Source of the DNA: Massilia alkalitolerans DSM 17462
GTDB lineage: Bacteria > Pseudomonadota > Gammaproteobacteria > Burkholderiales > Burkholderiaceae_D
Direction: 5' to 3'
Length of the DNA: 64,000 bases
Assembly (NCBI RefSeq): GCF_000427785.1
Contig: NZ_ATYR01000027.1
Coordinates: 1-64,000, forward strand
The notes below the pieces were generated by a model. That model was not told the origin of the DNA and searched no databases. It saw only the letters and a list, made by a program, of their open reading frames with translations. Position numbers and translations under genes: made by a program. Shown here piece by piece: positions 1-8,626 of this stretch (within the stretch, counting starts at the first letter, position 1; the number at the start of each line of letters is the position of its first letter).

Positions 1-162
1 CCCGTCCTTTCCCTGTTCTTTGAACAGGGAAAGCCATTTGTAACCCGTCTTGCGACTGATTCCAAATGCCTGGCACAGGGCGCTGACGTTGGCTTCTGGT
101 GCGCTTGCCAGCACCACAAATTCGAGACGAGAGGCCATCCGGGAACACTCCTTCCAAGGCAT
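1..162 (-). CDS. IS481 family transposase, N-terminal fragment (truncated by window edge)
   Basis: This is the first 54 codons of a transposase read leftward out of the window. The start MPWKECSRMASRLEF resembles the MPWKE/QECSVM start of IS481-family transposases. It is followed by a helix-turn-helix (residues about 22-45, core FGISRKTGYKWL) that recognises the element ends. The DDE catalytic core would lie outside the window, so activity cannot be judged. I chose ATG at 162 rather than the in-frame ATG at 138 because the MPWKEC leader is conserved in the family. The upstream sequence carries the tandem TGTTACCTATGTC end motifs. Confidence 0.75.
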   Translation of the reverse strand, partial: MPWKECSRMASRLEFVVLASAPEANVSALCQAFGISRKTGYKWLSLFKEQGKDG

Positions 163-251
163 CGCACGCTCCAGTTATTGGTCGTGCGCTGATCATAAAA
201 GGTGTTACCTATGTCTCTAGACGACTGTTACCTATGTCCCTGTGCCATACA
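1..251 (-). mobile_element. IS481-type insertion sequence, one end only (rest outside the window)
   Basis: The window edge cuts an insertion sequence. It holds the 5' end of a transposase gene (1-162) and, upstream of it, a terminal region with the 13-mer TGTTACCTATGTC repeated directly at 203-215 and 226-238, a 23-bp period. Doubled motifs of this kind next to the tip are typical of IS481-family ends, where they probably bind transposase. The tip is inferred near base 251, where the minus strand reads TGTATGGCACAG. Immediately outside lies the CCGCCCACCCTACG arm of a dispersed palindromic repeat, so the element may have inserted into such a repeat. The exact boundary and target duplication cannot be fixed from one end. 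Confidence 0.6.
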
Positions 252-253
252 CT

Positions 254-267
254 CCCGCCCACCCTAC
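254..267. repeat. Remnant arm of the GTAGGGTGG palindromic repeat
   Basis: The 14 bases CCGCCCACCCTACG equal the right-hand arm of the repeat copy at 9259-9429. The matching left arm is absent, and the inferred IS481 end begins a few bases to the left. The TAG stop codon of the diguanylate cyclase (264-266 on the minus strand) lies inside this arm. Confidence 0.6.
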
Positions 268-1382
268 GAAAGCGAAACGACGCGGTTGCGCCCGTTTGCC
301 TTCGCCTGGTACAGCGCCGTATCCGCCTGCGCCACCAGATCCTGCGCCACGCCCTCGATCGCATGATCACGCTCGAAATCATCGAGCGAGGCCACGCCGA
401 TCGACACCGTCACCGGCACCTCCTCGCCCGTGCTCAGGTGCACCGGGTTCAGGGCCACGCTGGCGCGGATGCGCTGCGCCACCATGCTCGCGCTTTCCAG
501 ATCCGCATCGATCAGCAGCACCACGAATTCCTCGCCGCCGAAGCGCGCCAGCGCGTCCGAGATACGCAGTTCGGCCTTGATGCGGTTGGCCACCTCGCGC
601 AGCACCTCGTCGCCGCCCTGGTGTCCCACGCTGTCGTTGACCTGCTTGAAGTAATCGATGTCGATGTACATGCAGGAGATGCGGTAGCCCTGGCGGCGCG
701 CCCGCGCGATCTCTTCCACCAGGCGGCGGTCGATGTAGCGGCGGTTGTAGACGCCGGTGAGCGAATCGGTCAGCCCGATGAACTTCAGCATCTCGTTGCT
801 GATGACGTTCTCGAGGCAGATCGCGACGATCGAGCCCATGTGCTCGATGAAGTCGGTGCCCAGGGACGCCGTGAAGCGGTTCGGGTCCGCGCTGCCCAGG
901 TTCAGGCTGCCGATCAGGCGGGTATTGCGCAGCAGCGGCACCAGGGCCACGCTCTGCAGGTTGGTCGGCGGCTGCGGGAACATGGCGCCGTGGCGCGAAG
1001 GCGCATACGGTCCCAGCACGGGACGCGGGCGGCGCCCTTCCGCCACCCTGAACCCGAGTTCATCGGCATGCTCGCAGAACAGCAGGTTGGGCAGCTGTTC
1101 GTAATCCACGCCCAGCTTGTGCATGACGGTGTAGATGTCGGCTTCCGGATCGGCCAGCGACAGCGTCACGGTATCGAGTTCGGAGATGATCGGCAGCGTG
1201 CCGAAGATGGTCGACACCAGTTCCTGGAACGAGCTTGCGCCCACGATCTGCAGGTCGAAGGCCTGGTGGCGGGTCATGATCGAGTGGTTGCGCTCGGCCT
1301 GCTCGAGCAGGTACGCCATGCGGGAACGCAGGGTCTCGTTCTCCAGCATCAGTTCTCGCGTCTGCGCATCCGGCTCGTGCAT
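264..1382 (-). CDS. Diguanylate cyclase with N-terminal DUF484/GAF-like domain
   Basis: This is a 372-residue soluble protein predicted to make cyclic di-GMP from two GTP. Residues about 10-40 form a coiled coil and 45-195 a DUF484/GAF-like sensory domain. Residues 200-372 are a GGDEF domain with GGEEF at 282-286, which is a catalytically competent form. The RxxD inhibitory site (RISD, 273-276) lies exactly five residues before it, so product feedback inhibition is expected. There is no signal peptide or membrane segment, so it should be cytosolic; the signal sensed is unknown. No EAL domain follows. Its stop codon TAG is part of a dispersed repeat arm, so the C-terminus (VVSLS) may have been reshaped by that repeat. 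Confidence 0.9.
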   Translation of the reverse strand: MHEPDAQTRELMLENETLRSRMAYLLEQAERNHSIMTRHQAFDLQIVGASSFQELVSTIFGTLPIISELDTVTLSLADPEADIYTVMHKLGVDYEQLPNLLFCEHADELGFRVAEGRRPRPVLGPYAPSRHGAMFPQPPTNLQSVALVPLLRNTRLIGSLNLGSADPNRFTASLGTDFIEHMGSIVAICLENVISNEMLKFIGLTDSLTGVYNRRYIDRRLVEEIARARRQGYRISCMYIDIDYFKQVNDSVGHQGGDEVLREVANRIKAELRISDALARFGGEEFVVLLIDADLESASMVAQRIRASVALNPVHLSTGEEVPVTVSIGVASLDDFERDHAIEGVAQDLVAQADTALYQAKANGRNRVVSLS

Positions 1383-1442
1383 TGAAAATTCCTTTCAGCA
1401 ATACCCGTAACATTACGCCATCTTTCTTGCCTTGGAAACGAA

Positions 1443-1464
1443 AAATCGCCCGGGTGGGCGATTT
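1443..1464 (-). terminator. Rho-independent terminator downstream of the MOSC gene
   Basis: A 9-bp perfect stem (AAATCGCCC / GGGCGATTT) with a GGGT/ACCC loop is followed on the minus strand by a run of T. It lies about 50 bp after the stop codon of the MOSC-domain gene. Confidence 0.7.
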
Positions 1465-1513
1465 AACGACACTGCAACACCTATGCGGTCCGCATGCGGG
1501 CGGCCGCGCGGGT

Positions 1514-2359
1514 TCAGAACGCGATGGCGGTGTCGAGCTGCTGGCCGACGCGTAAGGACGCGCCCTCGCCTCTAATGACGATGCAGTTCATGCCCATGCA
1601 GACCGCGCCTTCCATGCGCGGGTTGGCGCGGTAGCTTTGCAGGATGTCGAGCGGGTCGGGGCCGGGAATGCCGGTGGCCTGGTCGATCGCCGGGATCGGG
1701 CAGCGTGCGCAGGGTTTCACCGGGCGGATCGTCAGGGCATCAAGCGCGAAGGATTCCACGTAGTCTTCCTCGAAGGCCTCGATGCCGTCGACCACCAGGT
1801 TCGGGCGGAAGCGATTCATCGGCAGCGGCGCGCGGCCGGCGGTTTGCAACCTGGCGTTGAGGTCGTCGAGCGAAGCCTGGCCGATGACCAGGATCGGATA
1901 GCCGTCGGCGAAGCGGGTTGCGGCGGGCACGCCGCCGGTCCACTTGGTGCTGGTGGGACGCTGCACGTCCGGGCGGAAGCGCACCAGGCGACAAGGTCCC
2001 TGGATGGCATCGGCGAACCAGGCCGCGGCGGCATCGCCGCAGTCCGCGGCTTCCACGCTGTGGTCCCAGATCTGGACGCTCATGTTCGCTGCCGCGGGGT
2101 CATGCGCGAGCGGCAGGCGTAGCGGCGGCATACCGGGAGCGCACACCTCGACGGCATCGCCATCGATGCGCGGGGTGAGGAGCGCCATGCGCGGGTACCC
2201 GCGCTGGGTCAGGAACTGGCCCTCGCGGGTAACCAGCATCCACTCGCGGTCGTGCACGCCCTGCGCGACCACGCCCGAGACGAGGAACTGCGCCTCCGGC
2301 ACCGCAATGCCGGCGCAGGACTTGATCGGGTAGATGAGGAGTTCGGTAACGGTGGCCAT
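1514..2359 (-). CDS. MOSC domain protein (YcbX/mARC-like, without ferredoxin domain)
   Basis: This is a 281-residue protein with the MOSC_N beta-barrel (residues 1-110, IYPIKSCAGI start) followed by a MOSC domain. MNRFRPNLVVDG lies at about 181 and the KPCARC motif at 215-220 is where YcbX and mARC proteins bind molybdenum cofactor through a cysteine. Relatives reduce N-hydroxylated compounds using Moco. E. coli YcbX carries an extra C-terminal 2Fe-2S ferredoxin domain (about 369 residues) that is missing here, so electrons must come from a separate partner. I chose ATG 2359 because homology begins there; a longer reading from 2401 adds an unlike leader. It lies 57 bp downstream of the beta-lactamase gene on the same strand and may be cotranscribed. 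Confidence 0.8.
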   Translation of the reverse strand: MATVTELLIYPIKSCAGIAVPEAQFLVSGVVAQGVHDREWMLVTREGQFLTQRGYPRMALLTPRIDGDAVEVCAPGMPPLRLPLAHDPAAANMSVQIWDHSVEAADCGDAAAAWFADAIQGPCRLVRFRPDVQRPTSTKWTGGVPAATRFADGYPILVIGQASLDDLNARLQTAGRAPLPMNRFRPNLVVDGIEAFEEDYVESFALDALTIRPVKPCARCPIPAIDQATGIPGPDPLDILQSYRANPRMEGAVCMGMNCIVIRGEGASLRVGQQLDTAIAF

Positions 2360-2416
2360 GCTGTCGGAGCGTGCGGATGAAGGCCGACAGTATGGCAGCA
2401 ATCCACGTCTCTGTCC

Positions 2417-3319
2417 TCAGCCTCCGGCAGCCTTGGCCTTTTCGATGCGTTCGCGCTGCAGGCGCGCCTCGAAGCTCTTGGCGGCGCCGGCGGCCAGTTT
2501 GCGGCAGCCTTCCGGATCGATGAACGGGTTCGATTGCGCAGTCTTTGCCGCCGCCTTGTTGAACGCATCGCTGAAGCCAGGATGGGCGGCGATCACGATG
2601 TCGCACTTCAGCTTGGCGACCTTGTCGATCGTCTGGCGGAAGCTGGCCGAGCGGTCCGGGTAACCGGCGCCGCCGGTGTAGTAGAAACCGTCGGTGGACA
2701 CCGCGGTCAGGCTGTCGGCATAGACCATGTCCAGGCACTTACCTTGTTCGCAGGATTGCCAGGTCCAGGTGGTGCCGCCGGGCGTATGGCCGGGGGTGTA
2801 GTGGACGGTGAAACGCAGCGGGCCGACCGAAAGGGTTTCGCCGTCCGCGACTTCCTTCACCTGCGCGATCTTCGGGATATACGCGCGCTCCTTCGGGTCG
2901 TACTGCGGGTCGTCGGTGCCGGGCGTGCCGTCGCGCAGTACCTGGGCGCCGTGCGGGCTGTGGGCGACCGTGGCGCCGCTGGCTTTCTGCAGGGCGGCGA
3001 TACCACCGGCGTGGTCGAAGTGGGCGTGCGAGTTCAGGATCAGCTTGACGTCCTTCATCTTGAAGCCGAGGGACTCGATGTTCTTCTGGATCAGCGGGGC
3101 GGACTGGGGCAAGGCGCCGTCGAGCAGGACGTGGCCTTGCGGGCTGGTGACCAGGATGGCGGACAGGCCGGCGGTGCCGACGTAGTACGTGTTGCCGTAG
3201 ATGTTAAAGGGCTTGGCGGGTTGGTTCCAGTCGGCGCAGGAACTGCAGTTGATCGCATCTTGCGCCAGCGCGCCGTTCGCGGCCAGCAGGAGGGCGGTAA
3301 TGACGAGGCTGGTTTTCAT
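2417..3319 (-). CDS. Subclass B3 metallo-beta-lactamase
   Basis: This is a 300-residue exported MBL-fold hydrolase. Residues 1-19 form a signal peptide (cleavage after ALA, before QDA), placing the enzyme in the periplasm. The metal ligands of a B3 enzyme are all present: HAHFDH at 98-103 (H98, H100, D102, H103), H178 in TPGHTPGG and H246 in AAHPGF. D102 and H103 with H246 form the second zinc site. Four cysteines near the N-terminus and middle (C25, C28, C190, C195) could form disulfides. B3 enzymes such as THIN-B of Janthinobacterium hydrolyse penicillins, cephalosporins and carbapenems; the spectrum here is inferred from family. No AmpR/LysR regulator lies alongside. Confidence 0.85.
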   Translation of the reverse strand: MKTSLVITALLLAANGALAQDAINCSSCADWNQPAKPFNIYGNTYYVGTAGLSAILVTSPQGHVLLDGALPQSAPLIQKNIESLGFKMKDVKLILNSHAHFDHAGGIAALQKASGATVAHSPHGAQVLRDGTPGTDDPQYDPKERAYIPKIAQVKEVADGETLSVGPLRFTVHYTPGHTPGGTTWTWQSCEQGKCLDMVYADSLTAVSTDGFYYTGGAGYPDRSASFRQTIDKVAKLKCDIVIAAHPGFSDAFNKAAAKTAQSNPFIDPEGCRKLAAGAAKSFEARLQRERIEKAKAAGG

Positions 3320-3446
3320 GATTCGCTCACTGATCGGTTGTGTTGGAACTGCTTGCTCGGCCTTAGTTGAACACGGAAACGCCCATCGGAAAACGGATAT
3401 GGGACGAATAGCCGTCCATATGGGACGAAAACAACCCGAAAAGAAA

Positions 3447-3468
3447 AGCCCCGCTCGAAGGCGGGGCT
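3447..3468 (-). terminator. Rho-independent terminator of ychF
   Basis: An 8-bp GC stem (AGCCCCGC / GCGGGGCT, loop TCGAAG) is followed on the minus strand by TTTCTTTTC. It begins 24 bp after the ychF stop codon. Confidence 0.8.
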
Positions 3469-3492
3469 CACAGGTGTTCCAGCGGCGTGGAA

Positions 3493-4584
3493 TCAGACGT
3501 TGAACAAGAAGTTCAACACATCCCCATCCTTGACGATGTATTCCTTGCCTTCCGCCCGCATCTTGCCCGCTTCCTTGGCGCCCGCCTCACCCTTGTAGGT
3601 GATGTAATCGTCGTAGGAAATGGTCTGGGCACGGATGAAGCCACGCTCGAAGTCGGTGTGGATCACGCCCGCGGCCTGCGGGGCAGTAGCGCCGACCTTC
3701 ACGGTCCAGGCGCGCACTTCCTTCACGCCGGCGGTGAAATAAGTCTGCAGGCCGAGCAGCTTGTAGGCGGCGCGGATCAAGCGGTCCAGGCCCGGCTCTT
3801 CCATGCCCATGTCGGCCAGGAAGTCCTTCTTGTCCGCGTCGTCCATCTCGGCAATTTCCGATTCGATCGCGGCGGAGATGGCCACGATTGGCGCATTCTG
3901 CTTCTTCGCGAACTCGGTCAGCTTGTCCAGCAGCGGGTTGTCGGTGAAACCGGTGTCCGAGACGTTGGCGACATACATCGCGGGCTTGGCGGTGATCAGG
4001 TGCAGTTCGCGGATCAAGGCCATCTCGTCGGCATCCAGGCCCAGGGTGCGGACCGGCTGGCCTTCGTTCAGGTGCGGCAGCATGCGTTCGCAGATTGCCA
4101 CCAGCTTGGCGGCATCCTTGTCGCCCGAGCGCGCTTTCTTGTTTTCGCGGTGGATGGCTTTCTCGACCGCACCCAGGTCGGCCAGCGCCAGTTCGGTCTG
4201 GATGACTTCGATGTCGTCGATCGGGCTGACCTTGCCGGCCACGTGGATCACGTTGTCGTCTTCGAAGCAGCGCACCACGTTGACGATCGCATCGGTCTCG
4301 CGGATATGCGACAGGAACTGGTTGCCCAGGCCTTCGCCCTTCGATGCACCGGCCACCAGGCCTGCGATGTCGACAAACTCGACGATAGCCGGCACGACGC
4401 GTTCCGGCTTGACGATGTCAGCCAGCGCCTGCATGCGCGGATCCGGCACCTCGACCACGCCGACGTTCGGCTCGATGGTGCAGAACGGATAGTTTTCAGC
4501 CGGGATGCCGGCCTTGGTCAGGGCGTTGAACAGGGTGGACTTGCCGACGTTCGGCAGGCCGACGATGCCGCATTGGAGGCTCAT
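3493..4584 (-). CDS. ychF: Redox-regulated ATPase YchF (OLA1/Obg family)
   Basis: This is a 363-residue protein, the usual YchF length. The G domain begins at once with [17 protein letters not shown] (P-loop GLPNVGKST at 8-16). A G3 DIAG motif follows, and the noncanonical G4 gives ATP rather than GTP preference in this family. The C-terminal TGS domain ends ...[12 protein letters not shown]. YchF binds ribosomes and is a negative regulator of oxidative-stress responses in E. coli. ATG 4584 was chosen because the conserved MSLQCGIVG start lies there; the open frame runs 17 codons further upstream without support. In many relatives it follows pth directly; here about 4 kb of other genes separates them. 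Confidence 0.95.
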   Translation of the reverse strand: MSLQCGIVGLPNVGKSTLFNALTKAGIPAENYPFCTIEPNVGVVEVPDPRMQALADIVKPERVVPAIVEFVDIAGLVAGASKGEGLGNQFLSHIRETDAIVNVVRCFEDDNVIHVAGKVSPIDDIEVIQTELALADLGAVEKAIHRENKKARSGDKDAAKLVAICERMLPHLNEGQPVRTLGLDADEMALIRELHLITAKPAMYVANVSDTGFTDNPLLDKLTEFAKKQNAPIVAISAAIESEIAEMDDADKKDFLADMGMEEPGLDRLIRAAYKLLGLQTYFTAGVKEVRAWTVKVGATAPQAAGVIHTDFERGFIRAQTISYDDYITYKGEAGAKEAGKMRAEGKEYIVKDGDVLNFLFNV

Positions 4585-4795
4585 GGGAACTCTTTCTATT
4601 CGGTGAACGCGGAGCGTGATTGATACCTGCTCCAAAACCCCACATTGTAACCTCGGACGGGCCGGGTTGCCGAAAAAAACGGCGCGCGCCGCCCCTGCTG
4701 TTGTGTCCGATTGCAGAGGGGATAGGTGTAAAAGCGCGTATTTTTGCCGGGTTTATTGCTGATAAGATCAAAAATCCACCATTTCCTGGAATGCC

Positions 4796-4858
4796 ATGTC
4801 CAACCAAGCACTGCAACTCGCCGCCGATACCCTGCCCGCAGCGGGAGCGCTGCCGTGA
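4796..4858 (+). other. Possible 20-codon ORF overlapping the start of the GT51-like gene
   Basis: ATG at 4796 opens a 20-codon frame (MSNQALQLAADTLPAAGALP) whose TGA overlaps the GTG start of the next gene as GTGA. The arrangement would permit translational coupling. I recognise no family, and the upstream Shine-Dalgarno (CCTGGAATGCC) is weak, so it may be chance. Confidence 0.25.
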
Positions 4859-5550
4859 GCCGCGCGCGCAAGGCCTGGTGGCGCCTGCCCATGCTGCTCG
4901 CGCTACTCCTGCTGGCCTACCTGGCAGTGGCCGGCGCCTGGGCATGGAGCGCCTTCGACGACGTGCGACGCGTGGTCCCGCTGACGCAGGCGGTCGAACT
5001 GTCCAACCGCCAGGCCGCGGTCCTGCTGCGCGTCGAAGACCCGGATTTCTACGGGCATCATGGATTGAGCCTCGGCCAGGGCCAGGGCGTGGCCACCATT
5101 TCATCGGCGCTCGCGCGCGAACTGTTCCTCGGCAAGGACCAGCTCGACGGCGTGCCCGGCATGATGCAGACCTTCTACCGTGGTGTGTTCGCCTGCTGCA
5201 AGCGTATCGACCTGGGCTGCGACATGATGGCGCTGGTGCTGGACGCCAGGATGTCCAAGCGCGAACAGCTGCAGCGCTACAGCGCCACCGTCTACATGGG
5301 CACGCACGAAGGGCAGCAGCTCAAGGGGCTGGCGCAGGCCGCGCGCAGCTACCTGGGCAAGCCGCTCGAGGCAACGACGGACGAGGAATTCATCCGACTG
5401 GTAGCGATGATCAAGGCGCCCAACCACTACCATCCCTCGCGCAACGCGGCGGCGCTGGACGAGCGCGCGGAGCGTATCCAGGCGCTGCTGCTCGGCAGCT
5501 GCACGCCCGACGGCTGGTTCGATACCGATTACGAGGGCTGCGCGTCCTAG
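4855..5550 (+). CDS. Divergent GT51 (peptidoglycan glycosyltransferase-like) membrane protein
   Basis: From GTG 4855 this is 231 residues: one N-terminal transmembrane anchor (about residues 10-32) and a periplasmic domain related to monofunctional peptidoglycan glycosyltransferases. The first catalytic motif is clear (VEDPDFYGHHG, Glu-Asp present). The GASTITQQ-type motif has drifted to GVATISSALARELFL. The second active-site segment, normally K..ILE.Y.N, reads KREQLQRYSA, so the second catalytic Glu is Gln and the Asn is Ala. It may be a very weak or non-catalytic GT51 relative. I chose GTG because the membrane segment starts just after it, and the upstream part of the frame looks non-coding. 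It converges with the patatin gene; the two stop codons share a CTAG. Confidence 0.65.
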   Translation: MSRARKAWWRLPMLLALLLLAYLAVAGAWAWSAFDDVRRVVPLTQAVELSNRQAAVLLRVEDPDFYGHHGLSLGQGQGVATISSALARELFLGKDQLDGVPGMMQTFYRGVFACCKRIDLGCDMMALVLDARMSKREQLQRYSATVYMGTHEGQQLKGLAQAARSYLGKPLEATTDEEFIRLVAMIKAPNHYHPSRNAAALDERAERIQALLLGSCTPDGWFDTDYEGCAS

Positions 5551-6641
5551 ATCGGCTTGATCAATGACAGGTCGGGCTTGGCCACGAACGCGGCCAGCTC
5601 GTCGCGCAGGCGCTGCCCTTCTCCCATCGCGCGCTGCCAGTTGCGAATGCGCTCGTCATGGTCGAGGCCGTAGAACTTGAAGTCCGCCCGGTCCGGCAGC
5701 TTGGCGCGCGGCAGGGTGCGCAGGAACTCATCGGATGGCGAAACGATCAGCACGTTGTCGAGCCAATGGCGGTGCGCCCGCCCCGCGCGGCGCCACGGGA
5801 AGCCCTTGTCGAGCCAGCCCGGCACGATGTGCTGGGTAAAGTGCGGGTACAGCACCAGGTCGCCCTTCCCCTCCCCCGCCGCCTTCGCATAGGGCAAGGC
5901 CAGGTGGTAGTCGATGATGCCGCCGTCCCAGTAACAGCCCGGCGGCAGGTCGGCGATGCCGGTAACCGGCTTCATGATGAGCGGTAGCGTGCCCGACGCC
6001 AGCAGGCTGGCCGCGAGGTTCTGGCGCGTCAGCGACGAGAAATGGGTGGTGAAGGCGTCGAAGCGCTCGCGCAGCCACGGCGCCTGGGCACGCGCGTCGC
6101 CGATCACGACCCGTTCCATCATGCGCCCCAGCCAGGCGCGCGAGCAGGCGTTGTGCAGCGCCGCCGTGGCGAAGCCGCGCAGTTCGGCGCGCGAGTGCGG
6201 CGGCGCCGCCAGCCCGCCCTTGCCGCGCACCGCCAGCAGGTGCAGGCGGTGGTGCGGATGGCTGACAATGTCGTCTTCGTGGCCGCGCACGAATTCGCCC
6301 AGCAGGCCCTGCACCACCTCGTCGATCTGCTGCTGGGTCGGCTTCTTGCTGGTGTAGCGCTGGCCGGCGTACAGCTCGCCCAGGCGCGCGAAGGCCTTGA
6401 CGGGATCGCGCTGGCAGGCGGCGGCCATGCGCCAGGCGCCGATCGAGGAACCGATGAGCACGCGCTCGCGCGGCGCGCCGGGTAGCCATTCGCCGAACAT
6501 CCACTGGTCGAGCGCCTGGAAGATCAAGCCCTTGGGGCCGCCGGCCGCGGCCGGCACGATGGCGATGTCCTGCGCGCGCAAGCCCTGCGCGCCGATCTGG
6601 GCCAGGGCCAGGGGCCCGGCGTGGAATGTGAGTGACTTCAT
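5547..6641 (-). CDS. Patatin-like phospholipase family protein
   Basis: This is a 364-residue protein with the patatin serine hydrolase signature: an oxyanion-hole glycine stretch (AAAGGPKG, about 31-38), the nucleophile elbow GSSIG with Ser66, and the DGG motif with Asp239 (YWDGGIIDYH). These form the Ser-Asp dyad of lipid acyl hydrolases. There is no signal peptide, so it is probably cytosolic or peripheral to the membrane. Its substrate is not evident. It stands alone between convergent (GT51-like) and divergent (transglutaminase-like) neighbours. The stop TAG overlaps the opposite gene's TAG by sharing CTAG at 5547-5550. Confidence 0.85.
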   Translation of the reverse strand: MKSLTFHAGPLALAQIGAQGLRAQDIAIVPAAAGGPKGLIFQALDQWMFGEWLPGAPRERVLIGSSIGAWRMAAACQRDPVKAFARLGELYAGQRYTSKKPTQQQIDEVVQGLLGEFVRGHEDDIVSHPHHRLHLLAVRGKGGLAAPPHSRAELRGFATAALHNACSRAWLGRMMERVVIGDARAQAPWLRERFDAFTTHFSSLTRQNLAASLLASGTLPLIMKPVTGIADLPPGCYWDGGIIDYHLALPYAKAAGEGKGDLVLYPHFTQHIVPGWLDKGFPWRRAGRAHRHWLDNVLIVSPSDEFLRTLPRAKLPDRADFKFYGLDHDERIRNWQRAMGEGQRLRDELAAFVAKPDLSLIKPI

Positions 6642-6738
6642 GGGCCGAAATTATGGCAGGAAGAACGTAGTTGCGCAGGCTCAAGGGTGGCATGGAGGCG
6701 CTGCGTAACATGGGTCTTTCGCTTTCGCGGAGCCCGCC

Positions 6739-8601
6739 ATGCCCTTTCGACTTGCCCTGTTCCTGATGCTGCTATTCTCCTGCGGCCGGCTGGCGGCAGC
6801 CGACAGCGGCACGGACCGTTCGGTTTCCATCGAGCGGCATAGCCAGCACTTCACGGTGGATGCCGACGGTGCCTACACCCTCGATGTCGAGCTGGTGAAA
6901 ACCGTCACCACGCCCTCCGCCGTCGAGCAGCATGCCGAGCAGTTCATCAGCTTCAATGGCTCGCTCGACAAGGTGGAATCCATCGAAGCCTGGACCACCA
7001 AGCCCGACGGACGCCGCGTGAAGGTTGAACCGCAACAGATCCGTGACCAGCACGAAGCCGCCTCGCTTGACGCGCCCATGTTCCAGGACACGCGCCTGAA
7101 AGTCGTCATCTTCCCCGGCGTGCAGGCCGGCGACACGCTCACCCTGCGCTATTCGCTCCGGCGCCATACGCCCCTGTTCCCTGGCCACTTCGAAGATTTC
7201 ACCGTGGCCGGCCCCTACCGCCACAAGGACTTCCGGCTCACCTACGATTTGCCGGCCTCGATGACGCTGCAGGCGGACGCGGTCGGCTTCGTGCCGGTGG
7301 CCACCAACAGCGCGCTGGGCCGCCGCCGCCATGCTTTCCGCTACGTGGACGGCGACAACGCACGCATCGAGCAGGGCTCGGTGAGCTACCTCGACCATGG
7401 CCGGCGGCTGGCGGTCTCCACCTTCCCCGACTACCCGGCCTTCGCACAGGCCTACCATGCGCGCGCCAGCGCGGCAGCCAGGCCGGATGCAGCCATCGCG
7501 GCGCTGGCAAGCCAGCTCACGCAAAGACTCGACGATGTGCAGGCGCGCGCAATCGCGCTGTCGGACTGGGTCCGCCGCAATATCCGCTACGTCGCGGTCT
7601 ACCTGGGGCCGGGCGGCGTGGTGCCGCATCCGGCTTCGTCGGTGCTGGCGAACCGCTATGGCGACTGCAAGGACCATGCGGTGCTGCTGCAGGCACTGCT
7701 GGCGGCGGCCGGCATTCCGTCCAGCGCCGCGCTGGTCAACGGCGACGATGCCTACCGCCTGCCCGCGGTGCCGACGCTGGGCGTGCTGAACCACGTGATC
7801 GTCTACGTGCCGCAGCTGCAGCTCTTCCTGGATCCGACCGCCGGCACGGTGGCGGGCGGCTTCCTGCCTCCAAGCCTGCTCGGCAAACCAGTGCTGCTGG
7901 CGGAGTCCGGCGGGTTTGCGGTCACGCCCATCTACCAGCCGGCACGCAGCCGCACCCTGACGCGCTTCGATATCGCGCGCGACGGCAGCAGCCGCTTCCA
8001 TGTGCGGCGCACCAGCGGCGGCGCCATCGCCGAACCCTACCGCCAGGCCGTGCGCGGCACGCCCCAGTCCGAGCGCGACCGTTTTGTCAGGCGCATGCTG
8101 GCAGGGCTTGGGCAGACAGGCGACGGCCTGTTCGAGCCGGGTGAGACCGACAGCGCCGGCAACGCATCGCCCCGGGACGACTACACGCTGGGCTTCTCGG
8201 GCGCGACGGACGGCTTCGTCCGGCTACCGGGCCCCGCCGCACTGGCCACCACCTACAATTTCTGGGGTGGACTGGGCGACGTGGTATTCGACCTGGGACG
8301 CGAGCCGGAACGGCGCCAGGAATTCGTCTGCCCCGCCATCGATGCCGAGGACGAGCTGCGCTATGCGCTGCCGCCGCGCACCCGCGTGCTGGCACTGCCC
8401 AAAGGGGTGACGGTGGACGACGGCAGGTTCTTCTACCGCTCGCAGTATGTGCGGCAGGGCAATGAGGTGGTGGTGAAGCGCCGCCTGCAGTTCCGCCATA
8501 CGGCGGCCACCTGCACGCCGGAAGATTACCGGCTAATGCGGCCGGCGCTGGAGCGCATGATGGGCGACCTGCGCGGGCAGGTCGTGGTGCAGGGACGCTA
8601 G
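6739..8601 (+). CDS. DUF3857 and transglutaminase-like domain protein, exported
   Basis: This is a 620-residue protein with an N-terminal signal sequence (residues 1-20). A DUF3857 beta-rich domain spans about 45-210 and a transglutaminase/protease-like domain about 255-370. The papain-like triad is intact: Cys310 in RYGDCKDH, His352 in LNHVIVY and Asp365 in FLDPTAG. The remaining 250 residues form the beta domain usual for DUF3857-transglutaminase proteins. Such proteins are periplasmic or surface-associated and of unknown substrate; peptide cleavage or crosslinking is inferred only from the triad. It is a single-gene unit, divergent from the patatin and convergent with pth. Confidence 0.8.
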   Translation: MPFRLALFLMLLFSCGRLAAADSGTDRSVSIERHSQHFTVDADGAYTLDVELVKTVTTPSAVEQHAEQFISFNGSLDKVESIEAWTTKPDGRRVKVEPQQIRDQHEAASLDAPMFQDTRLKVVIFPGVQAGDTLTLRYSLRRHTPLFPGHFEDFTVAGPYRHKDFRLTYDLPASMTLQADAVGFVPVATNSALGRRRHAFRYVDGDNARIEQGSVSYLDHGRRLAVSTFPDYPAFAQAYHARASAAARPDAAIAALASQLTQRLDDVQARAIALSDWVRRNIRYVAVYLGPGGVVPHPASSVLANRYGDCKDHAVLLQALLAAAGIPSSAALVNGDDAYRLPAVPTLGVLNHVIVYVPQLQLFLDPTAGTVAGGFLPPSLLGKPVLLAESGGFAVTPIYQPARSRTLTRFDIARDGSSRFHVRRTSGGAIAEPYRQAVRGTPQSERDRFVRRMLAGLGQTGDGLFEPGETDSAGNASPRDDYTLGFSGATDGFVRLPGPAALATTYNFWGGLGDVVFDLGREPERRQEFVCPAIDAEDELRYALPPRTRVLALPKGVTVDDGRFFYRSQYVRQGNEVVVKRRLQFRHTAATCTPEDYRLMRPALERMMGDLRGQVVVQGR

Positions 8602-8626
8602 CGCGGTCCGGTTGCCGGCCGCGAGT

